Shown here: positions 25,101 to 35,042 of the stretch, in pieces | Numbering within the stretch: the stretch's first letter is position 1 | How the letters are laid out: each line of letters opens with the position of its first letter | Source of the DNA: Eleginops maclovinus | Lineage: Eukaryota > Chordata > Actinopteri > Perciformes > Eleginopidae | DNA: 64,000 bases | Assembly (NCBI RefSeq): GCF_036324505.1 | Contig: NC_086357.1 | Location: forward strand, 16,744,793 to 16,808,792 | Reading direction: 5' to 3' | Translations under genes and position numbers: made by a program | The notes under the pieces: generated by a model | Seen by the model: only the letters and a program-made list of their open reading frames with translations | Database searches by the model: none | What the model was told of the DNA's origin: nothing

Positions 25101-25726
25101 GGTGGCGGTTTCGGCGGCGGTGGCTTCGGCGGTCGCGGCGGTGGCGGCAGAGGAAGAGGAGGCCCCCGTGGAGGTGGACGCGGGCGAGGTAGCTTTGGAG
25201 GTAAATAAAATGTTGGAATTTTCAAATTGGGGTGTTTTCAGGAAGTACATTTCTGCAGTTTTAAAATGTCTACCCTTTAACATTGAAATTGCCACATACC
25301 CTCCATTTCTTGGCACACATGTGGTTGTTCAGTACTCGTGTGTGAAATGTTCGGAGGAACACTAACGGCAGTGCTATGTCTTCGGTACCGGTGTGTGTTA
25401 TCGTCTGCCGGTTCTATCCTCAATCGCTGTCACATTTATGCCTTTAATCACCAAGTGTCAATCAATAGGGGACTCTGGCTATTTTGTCAGCTCCTAATAT
25501 TGCCCAACCGTAGACACATTTAACGCCAGCTGTCTTGTATTATATTTATAACATGGTAAATATCAATTAGGTTTGTCATTGGGGTCGAAGCTCAGTATTC
25601 ATGATGTGTTTTGTTGTACTTAAAGATGCTGGGTAGTGACACTTTTCTTTCTCATTTGTAGGTGGAAGAGGTGGTGGTGGATTCGGCGCCAAGCCCCAGG
25701 GGAAGAAGATCAAGTTTGATGACTAA
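19168..25726 (+). CDS. ncl: Nucleolin
   Basis: Sixteen exons join in frame to 677 codons plus stop: 19168-19185, 20050-20145, 20242-20332, 20782-20904, 21217-21426, 21660-21791, 22003-22086, 22262-22385, 22482-22618, 22945-23071, 23535-23671, 23874-24003, 24324-24463, 24669-24795, 24908-25200, 25662-25726. The protein starts MVKLAK. It has five or six acidic runs separated by Lys/Pro/Ala segments with TPAK motifs (residues 1-251), then four RRMs: RRM1 (exons 8-9, CLFVGNL/KKFGYVDF), RRM2 (10-11, TLFVKNL), RRM3 (12-13, TLVVNNL/GFAFVEF), RRM4 (14-15, TLFVKGL). A GGRGG-rich tail ends KKIKFDD. Nucleolin is a nucleolar RNA-binding protein in rRNA transcription and pre-rRNA processing; human is about 710 aa. 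Each RRM is split by one intron, as in mammals. Introns 4, 5, 7, 9 and 15 carry snoRNAs. Confidence 0.97.
20971..21116 (+). ncRNA. H/ACA snoRNA copy A (ncl intron 4), SNORA75/U23 candidate
   Basis: A 146-nt unit with a strong 5' hairpin built from CCTCC/GGAGG, ATTTC/GAAAT and CACAC/GTGTG pairs. An H box ACACTA (21038-21043) follows, then a 3' hairpin and an ACA three bases from the end (21111-21113). H/ACA RNAs guide pseudouridylation. Human NCL hosts U23 (SNORA75), so that is the best name by host gene. I did not match the guide pockets to rRNA, so the identity stays provisional. This copy differs from B and C in the 3' hairpin by paired changes. Confidence 0.82.
21500..21578 (+). ncRNA. C/D snoRNA, SNORD82 (U82)-like, copy 1 (ncl intron 5)
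   Basis: Boxes in order: C ATGATGA (21509-21515), D' CTGA (21534-21537), C' TGATGT (21545-21550), D CTGA (21567-21570). The 11 nt AGGGACTTAAT before D' complement the conserved 18S rRNA segment ATTAAGTCCCT. The fifth base before D' pairs with the A that I count as 18S A1678, the known U82 target. No clear terminal stem flanks this copy, unlike copy 2. Confidence 0.75.
22124..22198 (+). ncRNA. C/D snoRNA, SNORD82 (U82)-like, copy 2 (ncl intron 7)
   Basis: Boxes: C ATGATGA (22133-22139), D' CTGA (22158-22161), C' TGATGT (22166-22171), D CTGA (22187-22190). A short terminal stem is formed by TTGAT before the C box and ATCAA overlapping the end of the D box. The D' guide is identical to copy 1. 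By exon counting, fish intron 7 corresponds to human NCL intron 5, where U82 resides, so this is likely the ancestral copy. Confidence 0.85.
22661..22806 (+). ncRNA. H/ACA snoRNA copy B (ncl intron 9)
   Basis: 146 nt, nearly identical to copy A, with the same 5' hairpin, H box ACACTA and ACA (22801-22803). In the 3' hairpin the stem reads ACCGG/CCGGT where copy A has GCTGG/CCAGT. Short sequences outside the unit also match copy C, so B and C separated most recently. Confidence 0.83.
24075..24262 (+). ncRNA. Possible structured RNA in ncl intron 12
   Basis: This stretch can form CTCTG/CAGAG and CCCTA/TAGGG hairpins, and a late ACA (24239-24241) sits three bases from a possible 3' end. It has the size of an H/ACA RNA, but no clean ANANNA hinge was found between the hairpins. 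It is listed because every other snoRNA-sized intron in this gene carries a guide RNA. Confidence 0.25.
25292..25437 (+). ncRNA. H/ACA snoRNA copy C (ncl intron 15)
   Basis: 146 nt with the H box ACACTA retained and ACA at 25432-25434. The 3' stem is the ACCGG/CCGGT form of copy B. The intron before the last exon carries it. One change near the start (CCACATACC against CCACAGACC) lies outside the main stems. Confidence 0.83.
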
Positions 25727-26385
25727 ATCAGTCATTTTTACTTTTGAACGGACTCTGGTTTCATCACTTTTCAGAGCTTTTGGACATTCCAGAAAGCGTC
25801 ATTGATATATATTTAACTGTTGACGGGCATTTTAGCCCTTTATTTAGTCCCCTCAAACCTTCTCCCTTGTGTGCCAGAATGGTACTTTTTGACCTTCTCA
25901 GCTCAAGTGCTTTGTGAGTACTGAATGTCCCAAATGCAACCTGCGTCTCTAACCCTCATTGATAACTTGCTTTTCTGAAGGAGTAAAATGGAACGGGTCT
26001 GGCAAACAAGTTTGCTGTGAAAAATATGCTTGTCTTTGTCAGATGAATTGTGTAAATTTAAACAGTTTGTATGATTTTCATTTTACTTTTTTTGTAAAAA
26101 AAATTCACACCTTATTTGCTTTTATTTTGTCTTTTAGTTTGCTTTAGGTGCCAACTTTTACTGTTCTGTGTAAAGCATATTTTGATAGAAGATTTGAGTC
26201 AGTGCTATTGAGTTGGAAAAGAAGAAAATGGCAAGCTGTTGTGTCATGTATGTTTGGTGGGGCCGGGTCAATGTCAGAGGAAGAAACCTCTTCTATGTAA
26301 CATAAAATATTTGTAGTGCATTGACTAATTTTCCCCATCTGATGGTTTTCACATGGATTAAATAAAACCTTGTAGGTGGTGATTT
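25727..26385 (+). terminator. ncl: ncl 3' UTR and poly(A) signal
   Basis: After the stop at 25724-25726 there are about 635 bases of 3' UTR before AATAAA at 26361-26366, which is followed by GT-rich sequence. A second AATAAA near 26801 could serve a longer form. Confidence 0.7.
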
Positions 26386-27002
26386 TTAAATGTCTTTCCT
26401 TTTTCAGCCATGTCAATCTGAGGCATTGAATTTGTCACAGGTTTGAAATATTAGAGTATGAAAGGTGATACATTTTTACAGCTACCTACTAATGCAACAC
26501 AACATCCCTGCAATATATTCTCCTTTGAAAAGTTTGAAACATTTCAGGTAATACTGTCACTGAGTAAACCCTAGTAAAAATGACTGATTTCGTTAAAATT
26601 GTATTATGTTGTAATAGTGTCCTACATGGAAGACCTAATTGAGGATGGATGCTGGTCCTATTTGTACTCCTGAATGCATTGTCTACAAATGACCAAAATG
26701 TAACCTATGTCTTAAATGAGCTTTGAATGGCTAGATGCCCATTCCTTATTATTCCACAAGGTGGCAGTATATATCAGATCTTTTTGTGTATTGACTGAGA
26801 CAATAAAAAGATAGGAAACTGTGTACCTGTATGGAAGTTAAGCTAATTTGGTCATTGAATGCTCAAATCCTATAGATAGCAAGGATACTGTGTGAAGTCA
26901 CTGTCCTCAACCAAATAAAAGAGGATGTTAATGTAGACATTGTGGAGAGTTCTGAACTCTGCCACTTTAGATACAACCCTCAGCTTGTCAAATAGAAACC
27001 CC

Positions 27003-27008
27003 TTTATT
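27003..27008 (-). terminator. Minus-strand AATAAA for the candidate convergent gene
   Basis: TTTATT on the plus strand gives AATAAA on the minus strand, about 145 bases after the TGA of the candidate terminal exon at 27153-27307. On its own this is a common hexamer; its distance from the stop gives it some weight. Confidence 0.35.
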
Positions 27009-27152
27009 GTCCACATCGCATGATCTGGATTCAAGGAGCTTACAACACTTGCACAGCTGTAATGATAAATGCACATGGAGATTAATAAACACTAAGGAAA
27101 GTAGTGTTACACCACTCCAATCGGTTCTGTAAAATCATATATTTCTGATTTC

Positions 27153-27307
27153 TCACGGGCAGTAGGCTTCTGTGGTCCAACAGCGACCCTCTGACTGACA
27201 CTGGCAGACAGGACACAGCAGTATGCTGTCATCCTTTGGCCCTGCTAGCTGAACAGGGGTCTTTGTTCCTGAAGGTGCCTGGGCAGGAGCCACTGATGAT
27301 GGCACCA
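27153..27307 (-). CDS. Candidate terminal exon of an unrecognised gene
   Basis: On the minus strand, an acceptor (ATTCAG, ending 27308) opens a frame of 51 residues that ends CQCQSEGRCWTTEAYCP and stop. It contains a Cys-rich LLCPVCQCQ segment that could bind a metal. Its length and phase fit exactly after the donor at 28643. I do not recognise the protein. Similar frames can arise by chance, so this is a weak call. Confidence 0.3.
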
Positions 27308-27679
27308 CTGAATACCTCCATGTCAATTAGCCCTCCCGCTGCCTTGAACAGTGACAGTCATATTAGCTTCTCTGAGGCGTTATGTCAGACCTCTGGAACA
27401 CCTATTTCTTTCCTTATTGTTTCAGGATCACTTGAAGGGCTTTTGCCTCAGTTCAGCTCTAATTCTATCTATTCTCCCCTGCTTTACTTGGGGTTTATTT
27501 TCTCTATATAACAGTCGATCTGACAATAGCTGGCTTTCAGATGTGTATATTATTTCTAGTGTTTCCCCTAAACACTGCTTATGCTTTCAGCATAGTAAAG
27601 GGAGATAAGTGAGGAAATCTGATTGAGGGTGCTGCCGTTTTACTCATTGACTGTCAAACCATAAGCATCTTCATAAAGA

Positions 27680-28219
27680 GTGGACACTGAGTCAATAGGG
27701 CATTGTGAAGAGGAGAGAGGGCAGAGACTGATACTTTATCTCATTTGTATAGTGGCTGATCTAAATAGGACCCTCTTTAAAGCGGAGCATACAGCTCTGA
27801 GTCCTCTCCACAATGGATCTTTGTCAAGTACATGGTGTCCTATAGCACAGATGTACTATGAAGTCGCATTCCCTTGGCCTTTCTTCCAGTGTGAAATGTG
27901 GAGTCAGGGACTACAGTGTACTGATCTGCTGAGGGTGCACACAAATGCTGATCATCTTTTTTTTACCATAGATTTCCCAGACGTATGTAACCATGAAGAA
28001 CAAACTGTGTTTGTTTCCTCCCTGCCAGAGAACAATGCATGTGAACTCTTTATTGATGCTGTTACTCTCTCGCTCAAACAATTAGATTATTCCCGCATCA
28101 TAAAGCAGATAGGGACGTTGTTTGAACGGAAATCCAAGAGACCTTATTGTATGGCATTGTTTTATCTCAAACAAACATTACAAGTCTGGGATTCGATCGT
28201 AAAACATGTAGGCAAATAA
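27680..28219 (+). CDS. Hypothetical 179-codon open frame
   Basis: One uninterrupted plus-strand frame between ncl and b3gnt7. The translation has ordinary amino-acid variety, no signal peptide, no membrane segment and no motif I recognise. It lies within the intron of the proposed minus-strand gene. It may be a chance frame in AT-moderate DNA. Confidence 0.12.
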   Translation: MDTESIGHCEEERGQRLILYLICIVADLNRTLFKAEHTALSPLHNGSLSSTWCPIAQMYYEVAFPWPFFQCEMWSQGLQCTDLLRVHTNADHLFFTIDFPDVCNHEEQTVFVSSLPENNACELFIDAVTLSLKQLDYSRIIKQIGTLFERKSKRPYCMALFYLKQTLQVWDSIVKHVGK

Positions 28220-28642
28220 CATGGAGATCTTAGTTTGTTAACAATGGCTAGTGAAATGTATTTGTGTTTTTCTCTGCTGACTGAATAGTTTTGGTTAAGA
28301 TGCTGACTTTGTGACAATGCTTTGCTGTACTTTTATATTTAACATATAGAGTGGTTTGGGTCTTCTCATCCAAATCTCGCAAGAAAGTAAATTAATTGGC
28401 CTTAATTTTTTTTCACAAGATCTTTTAAAGTGATTATTCAGTTCAAATCAGGTTTTTCCAAATTAAGGGACAATGTTAGAGTAATGTATTGCCATTTGTG
28501 TTTTCTTTATAGAGAAAAGTTGACTTTAGTATCTTGTGTAATCCGTCCACCAAACTAGAGGAATATTAAGCAATGTTTGCCAATGTGGAACACCATATCT
28601 TTAATGTTATCTACACTGGGCTAAACATGATTTGTAACTTAC

Positions 28643-28850
28643 GCAGCTCCTCGATGAGATTCTCTGTGCTGTCTGAGCTGCTAGAGATCCCATAGTCAGC
28701 AGCATGTACAGTGTGGAATGTTCTTTTTAATTTTAACCCCAGCAACAACTTTCCCATCTTCAGCCATGCCAATGATGGTGCTCCAGAGACCTTTGAAGAA
28801 AATAGAGGGCTTGTGTGAAAGCCTGCAGCCTCTTTCAGCCGACCCCATTG
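28643..28850 (-). CDS. Candidate internal exon of an unrecognised gene
   Basis: On the minus strand a frame stays open for about 70 codons and ends in ADYGISSSSDSTENLIEEL before a perfect GTAAGT donor (exon end 28643, phase 1). The upstream boundary is not defined. A second minus frame is also open over part of the stretch (FFKGLWSTIIGMAEDGKVVA), which weakens the case or points to a shifted pseudogene. Splicing to 27307 keeps the frame. No family was recognised. Confidence 0.28.
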
Positions 28851-28939
28851 ACCACACTCACATCAAAAGCTTAATTACTTTCTCCAAATATGCAGCTCTT
28901 GGTCTGCAGGCTCGCATACATTCAAATAGCATCAATTGA

Positions 28940-30390
28940 GTGGGAAGTTCACACTACATGATAGCTTTTCACCCTGGGGAAATTCATTTGTTAGTTGACA
29001 GCCTAGCAACAATAGTGTCTCCTTTATTGTTACTCAGTTAACTGCACATCTTTTGGGTATGGGTTTGTGTTCCTCGCCTGTTGCAGGTTTAGCAGACATG
29101 ATATGAGTCATCGTTTATTCCTTCTGTGAGGTAGAAATGTTTTTGTTTCAGACCCATATCCTAATTTTACAACTGCATAGAGTAAATGAAGTAAACACAA
29201 TTTAAGAATACCTATATTTGAATAAAACTACTTTTCTGCCCATTACATCAGGAATATATTTTTAGGTACACATTTTTTTCGATTAGTAAAAATTGTTTCA
29301 TTGGCTGCCATGCCACTACTCTCAATGTTAACTGACTTTTTTTTTTACATAATATCATGGTTAGATAATCCTTTCTAAAAAAAAAACCATTCAACATAAT
29401 AAAAAAGGAAGTAAGATTTAGTTTGTGCCCATTGAGGAACGTGCTGTTCAGTTCACTCTCTTATATCACTTCCGTGCGATTTAGTTAAACCAAATCAATG
29501 TCTTCAAATAGAAATGTAATGCTTGTTAATAATACGAAATGCACATTGTGGTCATAGTGAATGAATCACTCTTGTGAAAATACAAGAGATGATTCAGCAA
29601 TGTTTTGGAAGGTTTAACGCCCTATCACTTTTATATTGTGGTCTAGACAGAGGACAGTTCATAGATTAATCTTGCTAAACTTTATCTGAAAGTGCACCCT
29701 TCAGGAAACACAATATACAGAGAGGATCTAGTTTCTGTGTGGCTTTATTGTCTTTGTCCTGTAAGATATTGTAAAGAACAACAGGGAGGTATTTCTTTTC
29801 TCTCATTGACTTTTTAGGCCAACATAAAGCTCTTAATATCCTCACTGTTTACTGTCAGCCTCATTCTCAGGGGTTCTGCTCAGTGAAAAAGACACAATAG
29901 TTGATGGAGATGCTTAACATAAACTATGTGAAATGTCACACCCACTCGGGAGGATGGACAGATACTTTCTGAAAACGAATACAAAATAGACTAGGTTGAA
30001 AAGTATTTACCATACCAAAATACAAAAGCTGTTACTTTGTTTGCACTAAAAAGGATGTTCTGCTATAATCCAACAATGTTTTCACAATCAGTCTTGAATA
30101 AGGCAAGTGACGCCTCTTTGCCATCTTATCACAGGCAGATGGAGAAGACATGCTTGTTACTGAACACTGATTAAAATGAGGACTTTATATATTTTTTGAT
30201 ACACGATTGTCATTTTAACTTTCATATGTGTTTTCTTTATTGTTTAGTTTAGTGTAACAGATACCCAACAATATCGGACGCTTTGGTTGTGTGACCTGAT
30301 GTGGATTTCACATAGATATTCAATGCTGATAATCCAAACACAAAAACAGCTAATATAGGGCAGATTTTAAAAGACAACTCTCCAGTCGAC
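28940..30390. other. Non-coding stretch between candidate gene and b3gnt7 3' end
   Basis: AT-rich; no supported gene or RNA. Any upstream exons of the candidate minus-strand gene should lie here, but I could not define one. Confidence 0.35.
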
Positions 30391-30393
30391 ATT

Positions 30394-31722
30394 TTTATTT
30401 ACAAATTACATTCTTTGTACATTTAGAAATTGTACATATATTTACATCACCGTCACCCGCTACACCCACAACATTCAGTAAAACATCACATTATTATGCT
30501 CATTGGATAATTTAAATTAAATACAAGAACCCCTTATTTTCCACCTTTTTATTGGCAATTAAATTAATATGTCATTTCTCGTACCATCAATAGTTTTAGT
30601 TCACAGTGTCATTTTAACCCTAAACCAAATCCATGTCAAGTATATCAGCACATTCAAATCCACAGACAGCAAACATCTAAAAAGTTTAGACATTTGATTT
30701 GAAAAGTTTCCAGTAGTAGTAGTAGATCAAGTCAGTCACATGAAAAAAAAAAGTGCAAGGCCCTCTACAGTACATCATTGACTAAAAACACACATTAGGG
30801 AACATGTGCTGCATATAAAGATAAAGGTATCATTGTTACAGCAGAAAAGTCCAAACTAATGATGACATTTTTAAAAAATTGACCGAATCACTGAGGTAGA
30901 GCGAATCGTCTCTTACTTCATTTGATGCCACTGCAGAATTACACACTGACTCAAGTGAAGACAAAGTGTAAAACATAATACAAACCCAGCATGCAAGCAT
31001 AACTAAAGGCTTTCAAACCCAAGCATCCGGAGCAACACCTCACACAAACTGCCTTTTCATTTTCAAGATCACCCTAGCCAGCTTAACATTTTTTTCCTCT
31101 GATCAAAAAGCACAGTTTGCTACAAATACATATTCATGGTTTTATTTACCACTTGTCCTCAAACTACACTTTTAAGGTTTAATTTTAAGTATTAATATAA
31201 ATCTATTCGCTACCATTGGTAATTTGGTGACACTCACTTTCACAAGGGTCAGGGCAATGAAAAACCTCCACTGTATCGAAACAGAAGGAAGGAGAGAACA
31301 AAAAAGGTGTTGGCCACTGAGGAGGGGAGGACGAGAGTGTGCCTGGCTGGGATAAGGCCCTCACAAATATAACATAACAAAATAAAAAGCCTGTAGTTGC
31401 CAAAAAATAACTGTCCTCCTCAGCAAGACTGCTGAATAAGCAGTTAAACTTTGGTTGTCTGAATCTGAATGCTGAAAGAATTGAGTCTTTCAGAATGCCA
31501 ATATAAATACACAAGTCTACCACTTTTTAAAATCTCTGTCTACTTTACTCGACTTTTGAGGAATATCCTTAAAAAAAAATTGCACAGAATCAGCAAATTC
31601 AGATATTGTCCATGGTCGTTCTCCACATAAGGGAGAGTTTATTGGGACTCTCGTGCATCATGGTGTCCACCAAGGTACAGCTCAGCGTGTTGGTGCTGTC
31701 CTTACCTGGTGCTCCCATCAGG
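30394..31722 (-). terminator. b3gnt7: b3gnt7 3' UTR with two poly(A) candidates
   Basis: Downstream of the b3gnt7 stop the minus strand has AATAAA at about 31146-31141 and again at about 30399-30394, giving 3' UTRs of roughly 0.6 or 1.3 kb. No other gene lies between. Confidence 0.5.
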
Positions 31723-34321
31723 CTATAGGAACTCCACTTTCTGTGAGCAGACCAGGTCACTGTTGACCATATGCCACATGTGCATAAGGTCTGCCGGGAG
31801 CAGCTTGTGTACCACAATCATGCTCTTAAAGAAACAAGGTTCTTTGTTCAATTTGCTGCTCTTATTTTTCACCAAGCCAAACGTCTTAAAGGCATTGTGT
31901 TTTATAGGAGTGATCTGAAGCACCTCCAGACACATGCCCAAGAAGACATCATCAATGGGGTAAAGCTCAAGGCTGTCTGCCGCCAAGTAAAGCCTCCTCG
32001 CAAGATTCCCATTCATCAGGAAGCCCCCTCCGCCTGCATATGGAGGATAGTGCGTCTTATTATACAGAGTCAGGGGGATGTAGTATTTGCTTTCCTTTTT
32101 ACGGATGGGCTTCGCCTTGAAAATCACATCCCCAACCAACAGGTCCTTTTCCTGATTGCTGCCCTCTAGAAACTCAAAAATGTTTTCCACGCTGACAAAG
32201 ACGTCGTCATCCCCCTTGAAGACGTAGCGTACACCGGGGCAGTAGGTGTGGAACCACTTGAGGAAGTGGGTCTCCTTAAGAGTGAGGTTGAAGAAGCTAT
32301 CTAGGAAATTCCACTGGAGGATATCCCTGTAGATGTAGTCCTCGTACTCCACTAGCTTCTGGTGGTTCGCTCTCTCTGCCACACTGGAGGGTTTACCAAG
32401 AAGGAAGAGGGTCTTTACCCTCTTGCCATCAATCACCTGCTCTTTACCCCAGGTTTTTCGTATGACCTCTCTTCTGTCATGCTGTGTGGCCACAGACTTT
32501 ATTATCATGAGCAAATATGTGTCCCCTGTGCACTTCTCTGGGTGGTTGAGGAGCATGGGGAAGTAACGGCAGTGTCGATAAAGCACAAATTGCTTGAAAT
32601 TCTCGTCCAGGCTATTAAACCAGTTCTGACTTGAGAGGTTGAGGTTGGCACTACAGTTGGAGGTGGTAACATCCCATGTTCTTGGGCTGCTGTCCTCTGT
32701 TATCCGGAACTTTTGTGTGGTGGCCCAAGTCTTAGGCATCAGCTGGCGTTTGCTAGACTTCCAGAAACCTTTCATTCCCAGGTACAAGTCCTTTTTGTCT
32801 TCCACAGCAGCCTCATGCTCCGCCCCCTCAGAGGCATCTGTGCGAGCATGCCTCTCAATTTGGAAGGGAGCACCCACATTGATGCTTCCTCTTTGGACAA
32901 CAGTCAGGGCCACCACAGCCAGGAAAAACATGACACTCACCCTCTTGTAAACCTTCCAGCGTTCTCTGTTGTTAAACCTGGGGGAAGAAAAAAATCAGTC
33001 AGTCAGAGTTAGGGCAAAAACATTTAGAGCAATTTACTGTTTTTAACCCCTAACAAATTAAACTTAAGTTGTGGACAGTGACCAATTTCCTTTACACAAG
33101 TTCTTTACTTAGGTACAACTTTGAGCTACTTAAATCGAGCATTTCCAATTTATGCAAATTAAGACCTTTAATCCACTACAAGTCAGTAGCAAATGTTTTA
33201 CATTTCATCACGTGTGTGGTGTAGAGGATGCCATGAAAGCTGTAATTAGAAATCAAATATAAGGCCGTCTATAGCTCAATGGGTAGAGCTGGCAGCCGTA
33301 TACTGGGGTTTGATCCCCATGCGGTAGACCCAGGTTCATATCCAGCCTGAGACCCTTTGCCGCGCGTTATCCCCTCTGTCTCCCCAATTCCCATCTGTCT
33401 CTATAATAAAGGCACATGAAAATACTTTTATTTGGGTTAAATGTTTCCAGTAGAATAGCAGATTTAAAAAAAAAATCAATGTCAATTTTTTTTCTTCTTT
33501 TAAATCGCTGTTTCATGTCGCCAGCAAAACAAAGAACAGCCTGAGGGAAGGTTTATATCATAATATGATCAGCGCGCATCACTTGTACATAGCCTATGTT
33601 GAGCATAAAATACAGTAAAACGCTCCGACCTAGATGGTAGTGACTTTGCTGTTTTTTTAAATAACATAAATAAACCAGCGCTTGTCTCTATTTATTTAAC
33701 AAGTGTAACTTCAGGAAGAACATGTGGAATGTACTTAGAAAGTGACCCCTGGAGCTTCAGAATTCTCACATTTCCAACAAGTCATGCCAGGGCTCGTCAT
33801 GCTCACGACCCCCACTCCACCAAAAACGGGAAAATCCCAATCAAACGAGGTCAATCGAGGCCAATCATGGAACAACGCAGAGCCAACATTACAATTATTT
33901 TATTTATGAAATTATGAAAAGTTATCTTTGTTGATAATGAAAATGCACTTGTAAGTGTTCTGGAGTCACATGTTGACACTAAAAGCACACACTATGCCAC
34001 ACTTCAATTAGTTGATAAAGTTGATAAAGTGTCTAGACTTTACAATTAATAAAGGATTAATTGAGCATGACCTCTTATGATTGCAATTTATACTTTTACA
34101 GTTTTTTTTTTATCTGTTTAAATGTGCAACGAAATATTTAACTTTAAAGCACAACTGTGATGAATTGGCCTACTTTAAAAGTTGTAACGTTTTGAGTTGA
34201 TGACTTAACGTGCATAGATTAAAACGAAAGAGAATTGGGGGGGAAAAAAACAAAAACAGACAAGATAAAGATGGTGTTATATTGTCATGCTTGCCTACAA
34301 TGATGAAGACGACACTCACAT
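31723..34321 (-). CDS. b3gnt7: Beta-1,3-N-acetylglucosaminyltransferase 7
   Basis: Two exons: two bases at 34321-34320, then 32977-31723, giving 418 residues. The upstream exon ends in AT before a GTGAGT donor, and the next exon begins with G, so the ATG is formed only after splicing. The protein is a type II Golgi enzyme: short cytosolic [13 protein letters not shown], an anchor at about residues 14-29, a stem, then the GT31 fold. Family marks are [30 protein letters not shown], the DxD-type metal site in FKGDDDVFV (Asp 257-259) and [13 protein letters not shown]. Human B3GNT7 is 401 aa and shares these blocks. It adds GlcNAc in beta-1,3 linkage to galactose, chiefly on keratan sulfate-type chains. 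Its place between ncl and armc9 matches human order. Confidence 0.94.
33095..33215 (-). repeat. Degraded teleost dispersed repeat in b3gnt7 intron
   Basis: Words such as TTTACTTAGGTACAACTTTGA, 'gagctactt' and 'caatttatgcaaatta' keep the order of a very common fish repeat rich in 'taagtac' and 'ctactttat'. A better-kept relative lies at 34873-35042. Family name not assigned; strand uncertain. Confidence 0.45.
33263..33425 (+). mobile_element. tRNA-derived SINE in b3gnt7 intron
   Basis: The head carries a tRNA-like A box (TAGCTCAATGGG, 33272-33283) and a B box (GGTTCATATCC, 33333-33343). A body with 'gaccctttgccgcgcgttat' and 'cccctctgtctcccc' follows, then a tail with AATAAAGGCA. This pattern is that of a common percomorph SINE. 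It is not a tRNA gene: the spacing between boxes is too long and no cloverleaf closes. Confidence 0.8.
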
Positions 34322-34620
34322 TTTGTTACTGCTTGCGACGATCTGTGGCTTGGAGACAATAAACCAATGAAACCCGATTATTGAGCCGAGGAAAATAAAA
34401 TGGCTTGAGGTGTTTGTCTCTCTGGTTGATGGGAAACAGTTATAAAATAATCCTTTCCATCGAAACGGTCTCGGTGCAAATTTTTTGACAGATGCGAGCC
34501 CGGAGTTTGTAGTTGGAAGTGATACCTCGCGCGCTGCTGCTGGGTACTGCTTCCTCTCTCCGTCTCTCATTTGAGCTTTTAAGGGCGGCTGCAGTTACGT
34601 GGACGACCACTTACACACAG
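34320..34620 (-). promoter_or_regulatory. b3gnt7: b3gnt7 first exon and promoter region
   Basis: The first exon ends at 34320 with the AT of the split start codon and a GTGAGT donor. It appears to begin within about 34500-34590. A GC-rich patch (GGGCGGC, plus-strand 34583-34589) lies upstream. The start point is inferred. Confidence 0.45.
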
Positions 34621-34872
34621 GATGTAGATGATGAACGAACAGCAGGGAAATCAAGTGTCCGCCCCTCATGTACACACAGGATTTAATTTACACAGTAAGC
34701 TACTCCATCTTAGTTTAACAAAGAGCCCTGAGACAAAGTTAACATTGGATTTTCTTTTGGTTCCATTACATCAGTAAAGGCCTGTGGGATGGAATAACTA
34801 ATCCACCATGTTGCATGTTGGCTTTATACGCGTCCTTACTGGATCCCTCCTGGGTAACTAAAGATAAGATAT

Positions 34873-35042
34873 AAACAGTGGTGTAAAGTAACTAAAGTAC
34901 ATTGACTCAATTACTGTTCTTTGAGATGGAGTATTTTCATTCGATGCTACTTTGTACTTTTACTCCACATGAAAAATCATGTACTTTAACTCCACTGCAT
35001 TTATTTAGTACCTTTAGTTACTTTACAGATTTGGATTAATAT
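34873..35042 (+). repeat. Common teleost dispersed repeat
   Basis: The order 'gtaaagtaactaaagtacat', 'gatgctactttgtacttt', 'actccactgcatttattt', 'agttactttacagatttgga' is that of one of the most frequent unclassified repeats in percomorph genomes. Non-coding. Confidence 0.7.

Noticed and set aside
25004..25225. Proline-rich minus frame over the nucleolin tail
   Set aside because: Complement of the GGRGG-coding exon; shadow of ncl exon 15.
33263..33350. tRNA gene
   Set aside because: A- and B-box-like motifs are present but too far apart, and the sequence continues into a SINE body and tail; no acceptor stem closes.
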